Source: JBKECY01 sp047975025 (GTDB lineage Bacteria; Bacillota; Clostridia; Lachnospirales; Lachnospiraceae). Taken from it: DNA of 64,000 bases. A program made the position numbers and the translations under genes. Below are positions 16,596 to 24,880 of the stretch, piece by piece (positions within the stretch are counted from its first letter, which is position 1; each line of letters begins with the position of its first letter). The stretch covers positions 1 to 64,000 of the forward strand of contig JBKECY010000052.1 in NCBI GenBank assembly GCA_047975025.1, read 5' to 3'. The notes beneath the pieces are model-generated. The model saw only the letters and a list, made by a program, of their open reading frames with translations. It was not told the origin of the DNA and ran no database searches.

Positions 16596-16988
16596 ATGGC
16601 AAAAACAGCTAAAAAGACGACAAAACGTCGTGTCAAAAAAAACGTTGAACGGGGACAAGCGCACATCCAGTCATCATTTAACAACACAATCGTAACGTTA
16701 ACTGATACTCAGGGAAATGCTCTTTCATGGGCAAGTGCAGGCGGTCTAGGCTTTAGAGGTTCAAGGAAATCTACTCCATATGCAGCACAGATGGCCGCAG
16801 AGACGGCAACAAAGGCAGCATTAGTACATGGACTTAAAGTAGTTGATGTTTTGGTTAAAGGCCCCGGATCAGGCAGAGAAGCAGCGATTCGTGCACTGCA
16901 GGCTTGGGGTCTGGAAGTAACAAGCATCCGTGACGTAACACCGGTACCGCACAACGGTTGCCGCCCACCAAAACGTAGAAGAGTATAA
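16596..16988 (+). CDS. rpsK: 30S ribosomal protein S11
   Basis: The 130-residue protein has the S11 core HIQSSFNNTIVTLTDTQGNA, GSRKSTPYAAQMAAE and the end TPVPHNGCRPPKRRRV. It sits on the 30S platform near the E site. The gene lies between rpsM and rpsD as usual. Confidence 0.98.
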   Translation: MAKTAKKTTKRRVKKNVERGQAHIQSSFNNTIVTLTDTQGNALSWASAGGLGFRGSRKSTPYAAQMAAETATKAALVHGLKVVDVLVKGPGSGREAAIRALQAWGLEVTSIRDVTPVPHNGCRPPKRRRV

Positions 16989-17003
16989 TTAGGAGGAAAA
17001 GAA

Positions 17004-17597
17004 ATGGCAGTAAATAGAGTACCTGTACTAAAACGTTGCAGATCTCTTGACTTAGATCCTGTATATCTGGGAATTGATAAAAAGTCAACGAGACAGCTTA
17101 GACGCTCCAACAGAAAAATGTCTGAGTATGGATTACAGCTTAGAGAAAAACAAAAAGCAAAGTTTATCTATGGTGTTTTAGAAAAACCATTTAGAAACTA
17201 TTATAAAAAAGCAGATAAGATGCAGGGCATGACTGGTGCTAACCTTATGATCTTACTGGAGAGAAGACTTGACAATGTTGTATATCGTCTCGCTCTTGCA
17301 AGAACCAGAAAAGAAGCAAGACAGATCGTCGATCATAAGAACGTATTGGTAAATGGCAGCATTGTAAATATCCCTTCTTACATTGTTAAGGCTGGAGATG
17401 TCATCGAAATCCGCGAAAAATCCAAGAACTCAGCTCGTTACAAGAGCATTTTAGAGACAACTGGCGGAAGATTGATTCCGGAATGGCTTGAGGTAGATCA
17501 TGAAGCATTAAAAGGTACAGTCAAAGAAGCTCCTACAAGAGAAGCGATTGACGTACCGGTAGACGAAATGCTTATTGTCGAGCTGTATTCCAAGTAG
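17004..17597 (+). CDS. rpsD: 30S ribosomal protein S4
   Basis: The 197-residue S4 has the S4-fold part RLDNVVYRLALARTRKEARQ and the RNA-binding HKNVLVNGSIVNIPSYIVKAGD. It lacks N-terminal zinc-binding cysteines of the kind some S4 proteins have. S4 is a primary 16S-binding protein and the likely repressor of this operon through the leader upstream of rpsM. Here rpsD lies within the alpha operon, unlike in Bacillus, where it is separate. Confidence 0.97.
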   Translation: MAVNRVPVLKRCRSLDLDPVYLGIDKKSTRQLRRSNRKMSEYGLQLREKQKAKFIYGVLEKPFRNYYKKADKMQGMTGANLMILLERRLDNVVYRLALARTRKEARQIVDHKNVLVNGSIVNIPSYIVKAGDVIEIREKSKNSARYKSILETTGGRLIPEWLEVDHEALKGTVKEAPTREAIDVPVDEMLIVELYSK

Positions 17598-17637
17598 GCT
17601 CCTGAGTAAATGGAAATAACCCAAAGGAGGGCTTTGA

Positions 17638-18600
17638 GTGTTTGAATTTAATAAACCCATAATCGAAATCGAAGAGATATCAGATGATAATAAACATGGT
17701 CGCTTTGTAGTTGAACCACTTGAAAGAGGATATGGTACAACTCTCGGTAACTCTCTGAGAAGAATTATGCTTTCTTCTCTGCCAGGAGCGGCCGTAAGTC
17801 AGGTTAAATTTGATGGTGTTTTACATGAATTCAGTACTATTCCGGGTGTTAAAGAAGATGTAACGGAAATCATTATGAATCTAAAAAGCCTTGCTATCAG
17901 AAACAACAGTTCTGATAATGACCCGAAGATTGCCTACATCGAATGTGAAGGCAAAGGGGTCGTTACAGCTGCAGATATCCAGGTAGATCAGGATATCGAA
18001 ATAATGAATCCGGATCTGGTAATCGCGACCTTAAACGGTGGAACGGACAGTCGTCTGTTTATGGAACTGACCATAACCAACGGACGTGGCTATGTAGGTG
18101 CAGACAAAGGCAAGAAGAGTGATCTGCCAATCGGCATGATTGCTATTGATGCCATATATACACCGGTTGAAAGAGTGAACCTCTCCATTGAGAATACTCG
18201 TGTGGGTCAGACCACTGATTTTGACAAGCTTACGCTGGACGTTTTTACGAACGGAACATTGCATCCGGACGAGGCAGTCAGCCTGGCAGCGAAAGTATTG
18301 AGTGAGCATTTAAGTCTGTTCATTGATCTTTCAGAAAATGCCAAGACTGCTGAAGTTATGATAGAAAAAGAAGACGATCAAAAAGAGAAAGTCCTCGAAA
18401 TGAGTATTGACGAGTTGGAACTGTCTGTTCGTTCCTATAACTGCCTGAAAAGAGCAGGAATCAATACGGTAGAGGAACTTTGCAACAAATCGTCAGATGA
18501 TATGATGAAAGTCCGCAACCTGGGAAGAAAATCCCTGGAAGAAGTGCTGGCAAAACTAAAAGAACTTGGTTTGAAGTTACGCTCCACAGATGAGATTTAA
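17638..18600 (+). CDS. rpoA: DNA-directed RNA polymerase subunit alpha
   Basis: The 320-residue alpha subunit starts at a GTG (17638) behind AAAGGAGG. The N-terminal dimerisation domain contains RGYGTTLGNSLRRIMLSSLPG. An acidic linker (about 240-250) leads to the C-terminal domain with VRSYNCLKRAGINTVEEL and RNLGRKSLEEVLAKL, which touches activators and UP elements. It is complete and typical. Confidence 0.98.
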   Translation: MFEFNKPIIEIEEISDDNKHGRFVVEPLERGYGTTLGNSLRRIMLSSLPGAAVSQVKFDGVLHEFSTIPGVKEDVTEIIMNLKSLAIRNNSSDNDPKIAYIECEGKGVVTAADIQVDQDIEIMNPDLVIATLNGGTDSRLFMELTITNGRGYVGADKGKKSDLPIGMIAIDAIYTPVERVNLSIENTRVGQTTDFDKLTLDVFTNGTLHPDEAVSLAAKVLSEHLSLFIDLSENAKTAEVMIEKEDDQKEKVLEMSIDELELSVRSYNCLKRAGINTVEELCNKSSDDMMKVRNLGRKSLEEVLAKLKELGLKLRSTDEI

Positions 18601-18692
18601 CTTTCAGCCGTATGTATAATAAGTGGAACGCTAGCAAGCAGGCAGTAAGACCGAAGGCATGACTGTTTGTCCCACAGATGGAGGATATTTAA

Positions 18693-19229
18693 ATGGCGAA
18701 GTACAGAAAATTAGGTAGAACAGCAAGTCAGAGAAAAGCGCTGCTGCGCAATCAGGTAACCAACCTGCTGCATCATGGAAAAATCGTGACAACAGAGACT
18801 AAGGCAAAAGAAGTTCGTAAGATTGCAGAAGGCCTGATCGCTCTTGGCGTTAAGGAAAAAGACAATTTTGAAACTGTTACGATCACTGCCAAAGTTGCAC
18901 GTAAAAATGCTGAAGGCAAAAGAGAGAAACAGGTCGTTGACGGCAAGAAAGTAACCGTATACGATGAAGTTCAAAAGGAAATCAAGAAAGACAATGCTTC
19001 AAGACTTCATGCAAGACGTCAAATGCTTAAAGTATTGTATCCTGTAACTGAAGTACCTGCAAAATCAAATGAAAAGAAAAAAGGAACGAAACAGGTAGAT
19101 TTAGTTGAGAAGCTGTTTACCGAACTTGCTGACAAATACGCTGACAGAAATGGTGGATACACTCGTATCATCAAAGTAGGTCCTCGTAAAGGCGATGCTG
19201 CGATGGAAGTAGTTCTTGAATTAGTATAA
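18693..19229 (+). CDS. rplQ: 50S ribosomal protein L17 with internal insertions
   Basis: At 178 residues this L17 is about 55-60 longer than the usual form of about 115-125. The core is present: KLGRTASQRKALLRNQVTNL, NASRLHARRQ and YADRNGGYTRIIKVGPRKGDAA. The extra sequence lies mainly between residues 53 and 103 (rich in Lys/Glu) and again around VPAKSNEKKKGTKQ. Long L17 proteins are known to me from Lachnospiraceae-type bacteria. A terminator directly follows, ending the cluster. Confidence 0.96.
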   Translation: MAKYRKLGRTASQRKALLRNQVTNLLHHGKIVTTETKAKEVRKIAEGLIALGVKEKDNFETVTITAKVARKNAEGKREKQVVDGKKVTVYDEVQKEIKKDNASRLHARRQMLKVLYPVTEVPAKSNEKKKGTKQVDLVEKLFTELADKYADRNGGYTRIIKVGPRKGDAAMEVVLELV

Positions 19230-19232
19230 ACA

Positions 19233-19270
19233 CGAAACCCAGGGTGAAGCCTTGGGTTTTTCGTTATTTT
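19233..19270 (+). terminator. Terminator after rplQ
   Basis: AAACCCA (19235-19241) pairs with TGGGTTT (19253-19259), followed by a T-rich stretch to 19270. It ends the ribosomal-protein run of more than 15 kb. Confidence 0.8.
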
Positions 19271-19314
19271 ATTACTTAGACGATTGTATTATGAAAATGT
19301 ACAGGAGGTCTTAC

Positions 19315-20577
19315 ATGATCAGTAAGGAATTTCACGAAACAAGAAGAGAACTGTATGCCGGGCTGCTGTCTGAGCGTTCCATCGGCATCTTGTTTTCCGG
19401 GTACGAAAAAGAGGACAGGGGGGATCAGAAATTCCCCTTTACACCCTATGCTAATTTCTATTATCTGACGGGGTATGAACAGCCGCGAGCTGTCTATGTA
19501 GTGATTAAACATGATGGAACCTGCAGAGAGACATTGTTTATCGAACGTCCGGATGAAACGAAGATGCGCTGGGTAGGAGTCTTTCATACTGCTGAGGATG
19601 TTGCCGCCGAGACAGGCATTGCGGCGGTCGATTATCTGGAGAATCTGTCGGCCACGCTGACCGCGGCAATCAGAAGAAGTCATCTGGAACATCTGTATAT
19701 TGATCTGGCCAGCTGGGATGACGGTATCGAAGTCAGTCTGACACAGAAATTCACTGCAAAATTCCTGAAGCAGCATCCTTTTTTCCAAGTACATAATACG
19801 TATGAGGACATGGGGCTGCTGCGCCAGGTCAAGACCCAGGAGGAAATCAGGCTGCATGAAGAAGCGTGTCGCGTTACGAAGCGCGGTGTCCTTGCGATTC
19901 TGGACACGCTTAGGCCGGGGCTGTGCGAATATGAGACCGAAGCGGAATTCGACCGTATTTTGAAGGCACACAATGCGCAGCATGCGTTTCCCACCATTGC
20001 TGCTTCGCATAAAAATGCATGTATTATGCATTACACCAGAAATGACCGCAAGATGGAAGCCGGCGATATGATTCTGTTCGATTTGGGGGCACAGTGGCAG
20101 TACTATGCAGCCGATGTCAGCCGTACCTATCCTGTGAGCGGTACATTTACAGAGCAGCAAAAACAACTGTATAACGTGGTTTTGCATGGATTGGATGCGG
20201 CACTTGCTAAAGCTCGCCCGGGACAGGCAAAAGACGAACTTCAGAAAATCAGTAAAGCCGCGATGGCAGAGGAGTTAATACGTATTGGGTTCATCCGGGA
20301 ACCGGATGAAATTAACCGCTATTATGTACATGGCTCGGGGCATTTTATCGGGCTGTATACGCACGATGTAGGAAATGACAGTGCCTTACTAGAAGAAGAT
20401 ATGGTGTTTACACTGGAGCCAGGCTTATACTTTGATGAACTTAATCTGGGAATTCGTATTGAAGATACATTGGTGGTAACAAAGACGGGCTGCCGGGTAT
20501 TAACAGACTCCATACCCAAGACCGTGGAAGATATCGAACGCTATATGGCGGAGGCGCGCAGTAAGTCGGTTCATTAA
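19315..20577 (+). CDS. pepP: Xaa-Pro aminopeptidase (aminopeptidase P family, M24)
   Basis: The ATG at 19315 follows ACAGGAGG and gives 420 residues starting MISKEFHETRRELYAG. The N-terminal aminopeptidase-P domain includes FTPYANFYYLTGYEQP. The C-terminal pita-bread domain has the two-metal ligands in FDLGAQWQYYAADVSRTYP (two Asp), HGSGHFIGLYTHD (His), LEPGLYF (Glu) and RIEDTLVV (Glu). It releases N-terminal residues before proline. The stop overlaps the convergent SDR stop. Confidence 0.93.
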   Translation: MISKEFHETRRELYAGLLSERSIGILFSGYEKEDRGDQKFPFTPYANFYYLTGYEQPRAVYVVIKHDGTCRETLFIERPDETKMRWVGVFHTAEDVAAETGIAAVDYLENLSATLTAAIRRSHLEHLYIDLASWDDGIEVSLTQKFTAKFLKQHPFFQVHNTYEDMGLLRQVKTQEEIRLHEEACRVTKRGVLAILDTLRPGLCEYETEAEFDRILKAHNAQHAFPTIAASHKNACIMHYTRNDRKMEAGDMILFDLGAQWQYYAADVSRTYPVSGTFTEQQKQLYNVVLHGLDAALAKARPGQAKDELQKISKAAMAEELIRIGFIREPDEINRYYVHGSGHFIGLYTHDVGNDSALLEEDMVFTLEPGLYFDELNLGIRIEDTLVVTKTGCRVLTDSIPKTVEDIERYMAEARSKSVH

Positions 20578-21302
20578 ATCCAGCCGCCGTCTATGGCAAT
20601 GACCTGTCCGGTGACATAAGTCTGCTCGGCAGCCAGCGTATAGACAAGACTGGCGACCTCTGCCGGCAGCCCCATACGTCCCATGGGGATTTCGTTCGTC
20701 AGTTCCTGACGTTCTTCTGCCGTAAAGCACTCATTCATCCTTGTTTCAATAACACCGCAGGCTACGGCATTCACGCGGATATTGCTAAGCGAGAGTTCTT
20801 TTGCAAGGGCTTTCGTCAGACTGTTGAGCCCCCCTTTGCTGGCGGAATAGGCGACTTCACAGGCGGCACCGACACAGCCCCATTGAGAAGAAATATTGAT
20901 GATACTGCTGTTTTGTCCCTTGCGCAGGAGCCCAATTGCTTGCCGGGCACATAGAAAGGCCGATGTCAGGTTAGTCTGGAGTACTTCCTGCCAGGCTCCT
21001 AGCGAAGTATCCTGCAGCAGGCTGATCTGCGAGATACCGGCATTGTTTACCAGCACCGACAGACTGCCGAAATGGGTTTCCGCCAAGGAAAATAGGTTCT
21101 GTACCTCACCCGGCTGGCTGATATCGCCGACATGTGTGTGAACTGTAATTCGATACCTCTGTTCCAAGGTGGTTTTAAGTGCCAAAAGCTCATTGCCGCT
21201 TGTATGTGCATTGAGGATAAGATGATACCCGTTTTTGGCAAATTCGATGGCGCATGCCTCTCCGATACCGCGGGCGGCGCCTGTAATAATAGCTGATTTC
21301 AT
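20574..21302 (-). CDS. Short-chain dehydrogenase/reductase, FabG-like
   Basis: The 242-residue classical SDR has the NAD(P)-binding TGAARGIG at the start, NNAG at mid-length, the catalytic Ser in INISSQWG and the YSASKGG catalytic pair, and ends in the common FabG-type VTGQVIAIDGGWI. The substrate cannot be named. It could be a second 3-oxoacyl-ACP reductase, since no other fatty-acid gene is nearby. It is transcribed toward pepP and shares bases 20574-20577 with it. An AGGAG ribosome site lies before the start. Confidence 0.85.
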   Translation of the reverse strand: MKSAIITGAARGIGEACAIEFAKNGYHLILNAHTSGNELLALKTTLEQRYRITVHTHVGDISQPGEVQNLFSLAETHFGSLSVLVNNAGISQISLLQDTSLGAWQEVLQTNLTSAFLCARQAIGLLRKGQNSSIINISSQWGCVGAACEVAYSASKGGLNSLTKALAKELSLSNIRVNAVACGVIETRMNECFTAEERQELTNEIPMGRMGLPAEVASLVYTLAAEQTYVTGQVIAIDGGWI

Positions 21303-21383
21303 ATGTAAACTCCTGTTAGGATTCGATTTGGATCTGGTTGGTATTTCCTGTACACTACTATATCATGTGACCGCTATTTTGTC

Positions 21384-21412
21384 TTGTAAATATTCCGAAA
21401 GCATAGTACTAT
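21384..21412 (+). promoter_or_regulatory. Promoter of the lipid kinase gene
   Basis: TTGTAA (21384-21389) and TACTAT (21407-21412) are 17 bp apart, in the divergent region between the SDR and the kinase gene. Confidence 0.5.
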
Positions 21413-21447
21413 TAAGTACAGGATTTCGCTTTGGAATGGAGATAAAA

Positions 21448-22332
21448 ATGAAGAGATTATTGTTTATAATAAATCCGAAGGCTGGCAAAGGCCTCTTACG
21501 TACCCGTCTGCTGGACGTAATCACAATGTTTACGAAGAAAGAGTATGAAGTAATAGTGCATCCGACACGCTTTGAAAAGGATGCTTTCAATAAAGTGATT
21601 GAATACAATACGAATATTGACATCGTGGTATGTGCCGGCGGTGACGGTACACTGGATGAAGTCGTTTCAGGAATGGTCAAATGCGGCTGTAAGCATCCTC
21701 TGGGTTATATTCCGACAGGGAGTACCAATGATTTTGCAAGTAGCCTGGGGCTGTCCAAGAATATTTTACATGCAGCGCGGACGATTATGAAGGGTAAGCT
21801 TTTTTCCTGCGATATCGGACGTTTTAATCAGGATAGTTTTGTGTATATAGCAGCCTTCGGATTGTTCACAGATGTGGCCTACGAAACGAATCAGGATTTG
21901 AAAAATATTCTGGGGCATCTGGCGTATATGCTGGAAGGCATGAAGAAGATCTTTGATGTGAAGTCGTATGAAATGAACGTAAAGACAGAGCAGCAGGAGT
22001 ACAACGGCGATTATATCTATGGTATGGTGACAAATTCCATCTCCGTAGGAGGGTTCAAAAACCTGATTGGAGCCGAGGTAGACCTAAGCGACGGGCTGTT
22101 CGAAATCACGCTGATTCGCCGCCCTAAGAATCCAATCGAGCTGCAGGAAATTATTTCAGCGCTGCTGCTGGCAGAAGACAATACTGAATTAATTCATACA
22201 TTTAAAGCTGCATCGCTGGATTTGGTCTCCGAAACAAAGGTTCCATGGACGTTGGATGGTGAGTATGGAGGTAAACATAAAGAAGTACAAATACGAAATA
22301 TGCATAAGGTTTTGGAGATTTTCACTGATTAG
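21448..22332 (+). CDS. YegS/DagK-type lipid kinase
   Basis: Starting at 21448 (MKRLLFIINPKAGKG), the protein has 294 residues. It shows the diacylglycerol-kinase catalytic pattern: NPKAGKG, VCAGGDGTLDEVVSGM with the GGDGT nucleotide loop, and GYIPTGSTNDFASSLG. Later blocks VGGFKNLIGAEVDLSDG and WTLDGEYGG are also typical of the family. These enzymes phosphorylate diacylglycerol or related lipids with ATP. DgkB-like recycling of diacylglycerol from lipoteichoic acid synthesis is the likeliest role but is not proven. A longer frame upstream lacks a ribosome site. Confidence 0.88.
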   Translation: MKRLLFIINPKAGKGLLRTRLLDVITMFTKKEYEVIVHPTRFEKDAFNKVIEYNTNIDIVVCAGGDGTLDEVVSGMVKCGCKHPLGYIPTGSTNDFASSLGLSKNILHAARTIMKGKLFSCDIGRFNQDSFVYIAAFGLFTDVAYETNQDLKNILGHLAYMLEGMKKIFDVKSYEMNVKTEQQEYNGDYIYGMVTNSISVGGFKNLIGAEVDLSDGLFEITLIRRPKNPIELQEIISALLLAEDNTELIHTFKAASLDLVSETKVPWTLDGEYGGKHKEVQIRNMHKVLEIFTD

Positions 22333-22446
22333 TGGTAGTAAAAAGGAGTATTTCCTACACTATTTGTAACTATTAACTAAAAAGAATCTCTCAATGATAC
22401 GTGGATGCATAAAATAAACGATTTTCACTTTTTTGCTGATAAGCAC

Positions 22447-22475
22447 TTGCATTTTAGGACATTTTAAGGTATCTT
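22447..22475 (+). promoter_or_regulatory. Promoter of glnA
   Basis: TTGCAT (22447-22452) and TATCTT (22470-22475) are 17 bp apart, placing the start near 22482. The gene is about 115 bases further on, and a terminator lies between. Confidence 0.55.
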
Positions 22476-22485
22476 AGTCATAGGT

Positions 22486-22553
22486 TTGGAATTGATTTTC
22501 CGGCGATGCGAGTGAACAAGGGCGTTCCACTGTGGTGGAGTGCCCTCTTTTTT
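22486..22553 (+). promoter_or_regulatory. Attenuator leader of glnA with hexaloop antiterminator (ANTAR-type candidate)
   Basis: A terminator with an 11-bp stem (22520-22530 with 22535-22545, loop TGTG) and a TCTTTTTT tail lies inside the leader. Overlapping its left arm is an alternative hairpin. AGTGAAC (22511-22517) pairs with GTTC-CACT (22524-22531, one bulged C) around the six-base loop AAGGGC, which has A at position 1 and G at 4. A first hairpin, TTGGAA/TTCCGG (22486-22503), has the loop TTGATT. Two hexaloop hairpins, the second excluding a terminator, is the known target design of ANTAR antiterminators. The first loop fits the consensus only after shifting by one base. Confidence 0.5.
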
Positions 22554-22596
22554 AGGTTTCTTGCAACTATACTATGAATTGAAAGGAAGAAAAGGT

Positions 22597-24714
22597 ATGA
22601 GCGAAACAATGAATGTATCCAAGATTTTTGGAAAGAATGTTTTTAATGATGCAGTAATGCAGCAGAGATTACCAAAGAACACGTATAAGCAGCTGAAGAA
22701 AACAATCGAAGAAGGCAAAGAGCTAAGCCCCGAAGTAGCTGATGTAATTGCACACGAAATGAAAGAATGGGCGATTGAAAAAGGTGCGACACACTACACC
22801 CATTGGTTTCAGCCATTGACCGGTGTTACTGCGGAAAAACATGACTCATTCATTTCAGCACCTCGCGGAGACGGTTCTGTGCTTATGTCTTTTTCAGGAA
22901 AAGAACTGATCAAAGGCGAGCCGGATGCTTCTTCTTTCCCATCAGGCGGTCTGCGTGCCACATTTGAGGCCAGAGGCTATACAGCCTGGGATTGTACATC
23001 ACCTGCATTTGTAAGAGAAGATGCAGCAGGTGCCATCCTGTGCATCCCTACGGCATTCTGCTCTTATACAGGAGAAGCCCTGGATCAAAAGACACCGTTG
23101 CTGCGTTCTATGGAAGCCATCAACGTGCAGGCGCTGCGTCTGTTAAAGCTGTTTGGCAATACGACTTCTAAGAAGATTACACCGTCCGTAGGACCAGAGC
23201 AGGAGTATTTCCTGATTGATAAGAAAAAATATCTGGAACGTAAAGACTTGATCTACACCGGACGTACCTTATTCGGAGCTATGCCTCCTAAGGGACAGGA
23301 ACTGGAAGATCATTATTTCGGTACTATCCGCCAGAGAATTGCAGCTTACATGAAAGAAATCAATGAAGAGCTTTGGAAACTGGGCGTACCGGCGAAGACA
23401 CAGCATAACGAAGTGGCACCGGCTCAGCACGAGATTGCTCCGATTTACGAAGAGGCCAACGTGGCTGTTGATCATAACCAGATCGTAATGCAGACACTTA
23501 AAAAAGTTGCTTGCCGTCATGGTCTGCAGTGTCTGTTACATGAGAAACCTTTCGCAGGCGTGAATGGTTCAGGAAAGCACAATAACTGGTCAATTACCAC
23601 AGACGATGGCATCAATATGTTAGAGCCGGGTAAAACACCTCACGAGAATATCCAGTTCTTGATGGTACTGACTTGTATTTTAAAAGCTGTGGATGAGCAT
23701 GCTACACTGCTGCGTGAGTCAGCTGCCGATGTCGGCAATGACCACAGATTAGGAGCTAATGAAGCACCTCCGGCTATTATCTCTGTATTTTTAGGAGAGC
23801 AGTTAGAAGATGTATTTGAGCAGCTGATCAGCACAGGTACGGCTACCAGCAGCAAAAAAGGCGGAAAACTTTCTACCGGCGTTAAAACACTTCCGGAACT
23901 TAGTAAAGATGCCACAGACAGAAACCGTACATCACCATTCGCATTTACCGGAAACAAATTTGAGTTCCGTATGGTTGGTTCCAGAGATTCAATCGCATCA
24001 CCAAATATCGTGTTGAATACCATCGTTGCAGAAGCATTCAAAGAGGCTTGCGATATTCTTGAAAAAGCAGATAACTTTGACGAAGCAGTTCATGATCTGA
24101 TCAAAGAATATGCCGATGCACATCAGCGTATCGTATTTAACGGCAACGGCTATGCAGATGAATGGGTAGAAGAAGCTGAAAGACGCGGTCTGCCGAACAT
24201 TAAATCTATGGTAGAAGCAGTTCCGATTCTGGTGGAAGAGCAGACAGTTAAGCTGTTCGAAGACTTCAAAGTATTTACAAAGGCTGAGCTGGAGTCTCGT
24301 GCGGAAATCCGTTACGAAGCATATGCCAAAGCAATCAACATTGAAGCCAAGACCATGATCGACATCGCCGGAAAACAGATTATTCCTGCAGTCATCGAGT
24401 ATGTTACATATCTTGCAGATTCCATTAATTCAATCTCAGCTGTCGGAGTTGACGTAGACGTTGATGTACAAAAAGAATTACTGCTGGAAACTTCTACACT
24501 GTTAAAGAGCACCAAAACAGCACTTAAGAAGCTGATTGAGGTTACAAATAGTGCAGTAGCGCAAGAAGAAGGCGAAGCACAGGCAAATTACTACTACAAG
24601 AATGTAATTCCTGCTATGGAAGCACTGCGTGCACCGGTAGACGAGCTTGAAATGATCGTTGATAAAGAAGTATGGCCAATGCCGTCATATGGCGATTTGA
24701 TTTTTGAAGTATAA
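22597..24714 (+). CDS. glnA: Glutamine synthetase, type III
   Basis: The ATG at 22597 follows GAAAGGAAG and yields 705 residues, the usual size of GSIII (GlnN). Visible features are HWFQPLTGVTAEKHDSF, the conserved SFSGKELIKGEPDASSFPSGG-type block at about 107-128, GPEQEYFLIDK with catalytic glutamates, GVPAKTQHNEVAPAQHEIAP, and KHNNWSITTDDG. It makes glutamine from glutamate, ammonia and ATP. It stands alone, and expression appears to be set by the leader attenuator. Confidence 0.96.
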   Translation: MSETMNVSKIFGKNVFNDAVMQQRLPKNTYKQLKKTIEEGKELSPEVADVIAHEMKEWAIEKGATHYTHWFQPLTGVTAEKHDSFISAPRGDGSVLMSFSGKELIKGEPDASSFPSGGLRATFEARGYTAWDCTSPAFVREDAAGAILCIPTAFCSYTGEALDQKTPLLRSMEAINVQALRLLKLFGNTTSKKITPSVGPEQEYFLIDKKKYLERKDLIYTGRTLFGAMPPKGQELEDHYFGTIRQRIAAYMKEINEELWKLGVPAKTQHNEVAPAQHEIAPIYEEANVAVDHNQIVMQTLKKVACRHGLQCLLHEKPFAGVNGSGKHNNWSITTDDGINMLEPGKTPHENIQFLMVLTCILKAVDEHATLLRESAADVGNDHRLGANEAPPAIISVFLGEQLEDVFEQLISTGTATSSKKGGKLSTGVKTLPELSKDATDRNRTSPFAFTGNKFEFRMVGSRDSIASPNIVLNTIVAEAFKEACDILEKADNFDEAVHDLIKEYADAHQRIVFNGNGYADEWVEEAERRGLPNIKSMVEAVPILVEEQTVKLFEDFKVFTKAELESRAEIRYEAYAKAINIEAKTMIDIAGKQIIPAVIEYVTYLADSINSISAVGVDVDVDVQKELLLETSTLLKSTKTALKKLIEVTNSAVAQEEGEAQANYYYKNVIPAMEALRAPVDELEMIVDKEVWPMPSYGDLIFEV

Positions 24715-24752
24715 GAAGTATAGCTGAGAATTTAAACAGAATGCACATATCA

Positions 24753-24785
24753 GGGAAGCCCTTATTTGGGGCTTCCTTTTTGTGT
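24753..24785 (+). terminator. Terminator after glnA
   Basis: GGAAGCCC pairs with GGGCTTCC over a short loop (24754-24776), followed by a run of Ts. Confidence 0.85.
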
Positions 24786-24880
24786 GTTTTTTAGTATTTT
24801 GGGCAAAAATCACTGTTAATATATGTTAAAATAGTATATAATAAAAACTGTTAAGTTTATAGAGAGTTGAGGAATCCAAG

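Noticed and set aside
19276..20187. Long minus-strand reading frame (303 codons) inside the aminopeptidase P gene
   Set aside because: It lies wholly antisense to a gene with all catalytic motifs, has no ribosome site, and its translation looks like no known family.
21235..21447. N-terminal extension of the lipid kinase
   Set aside because: The extension would run through the divergent promoter region and into the SDR gene; the ATG at 21448 gives the family's normal N-terminus.
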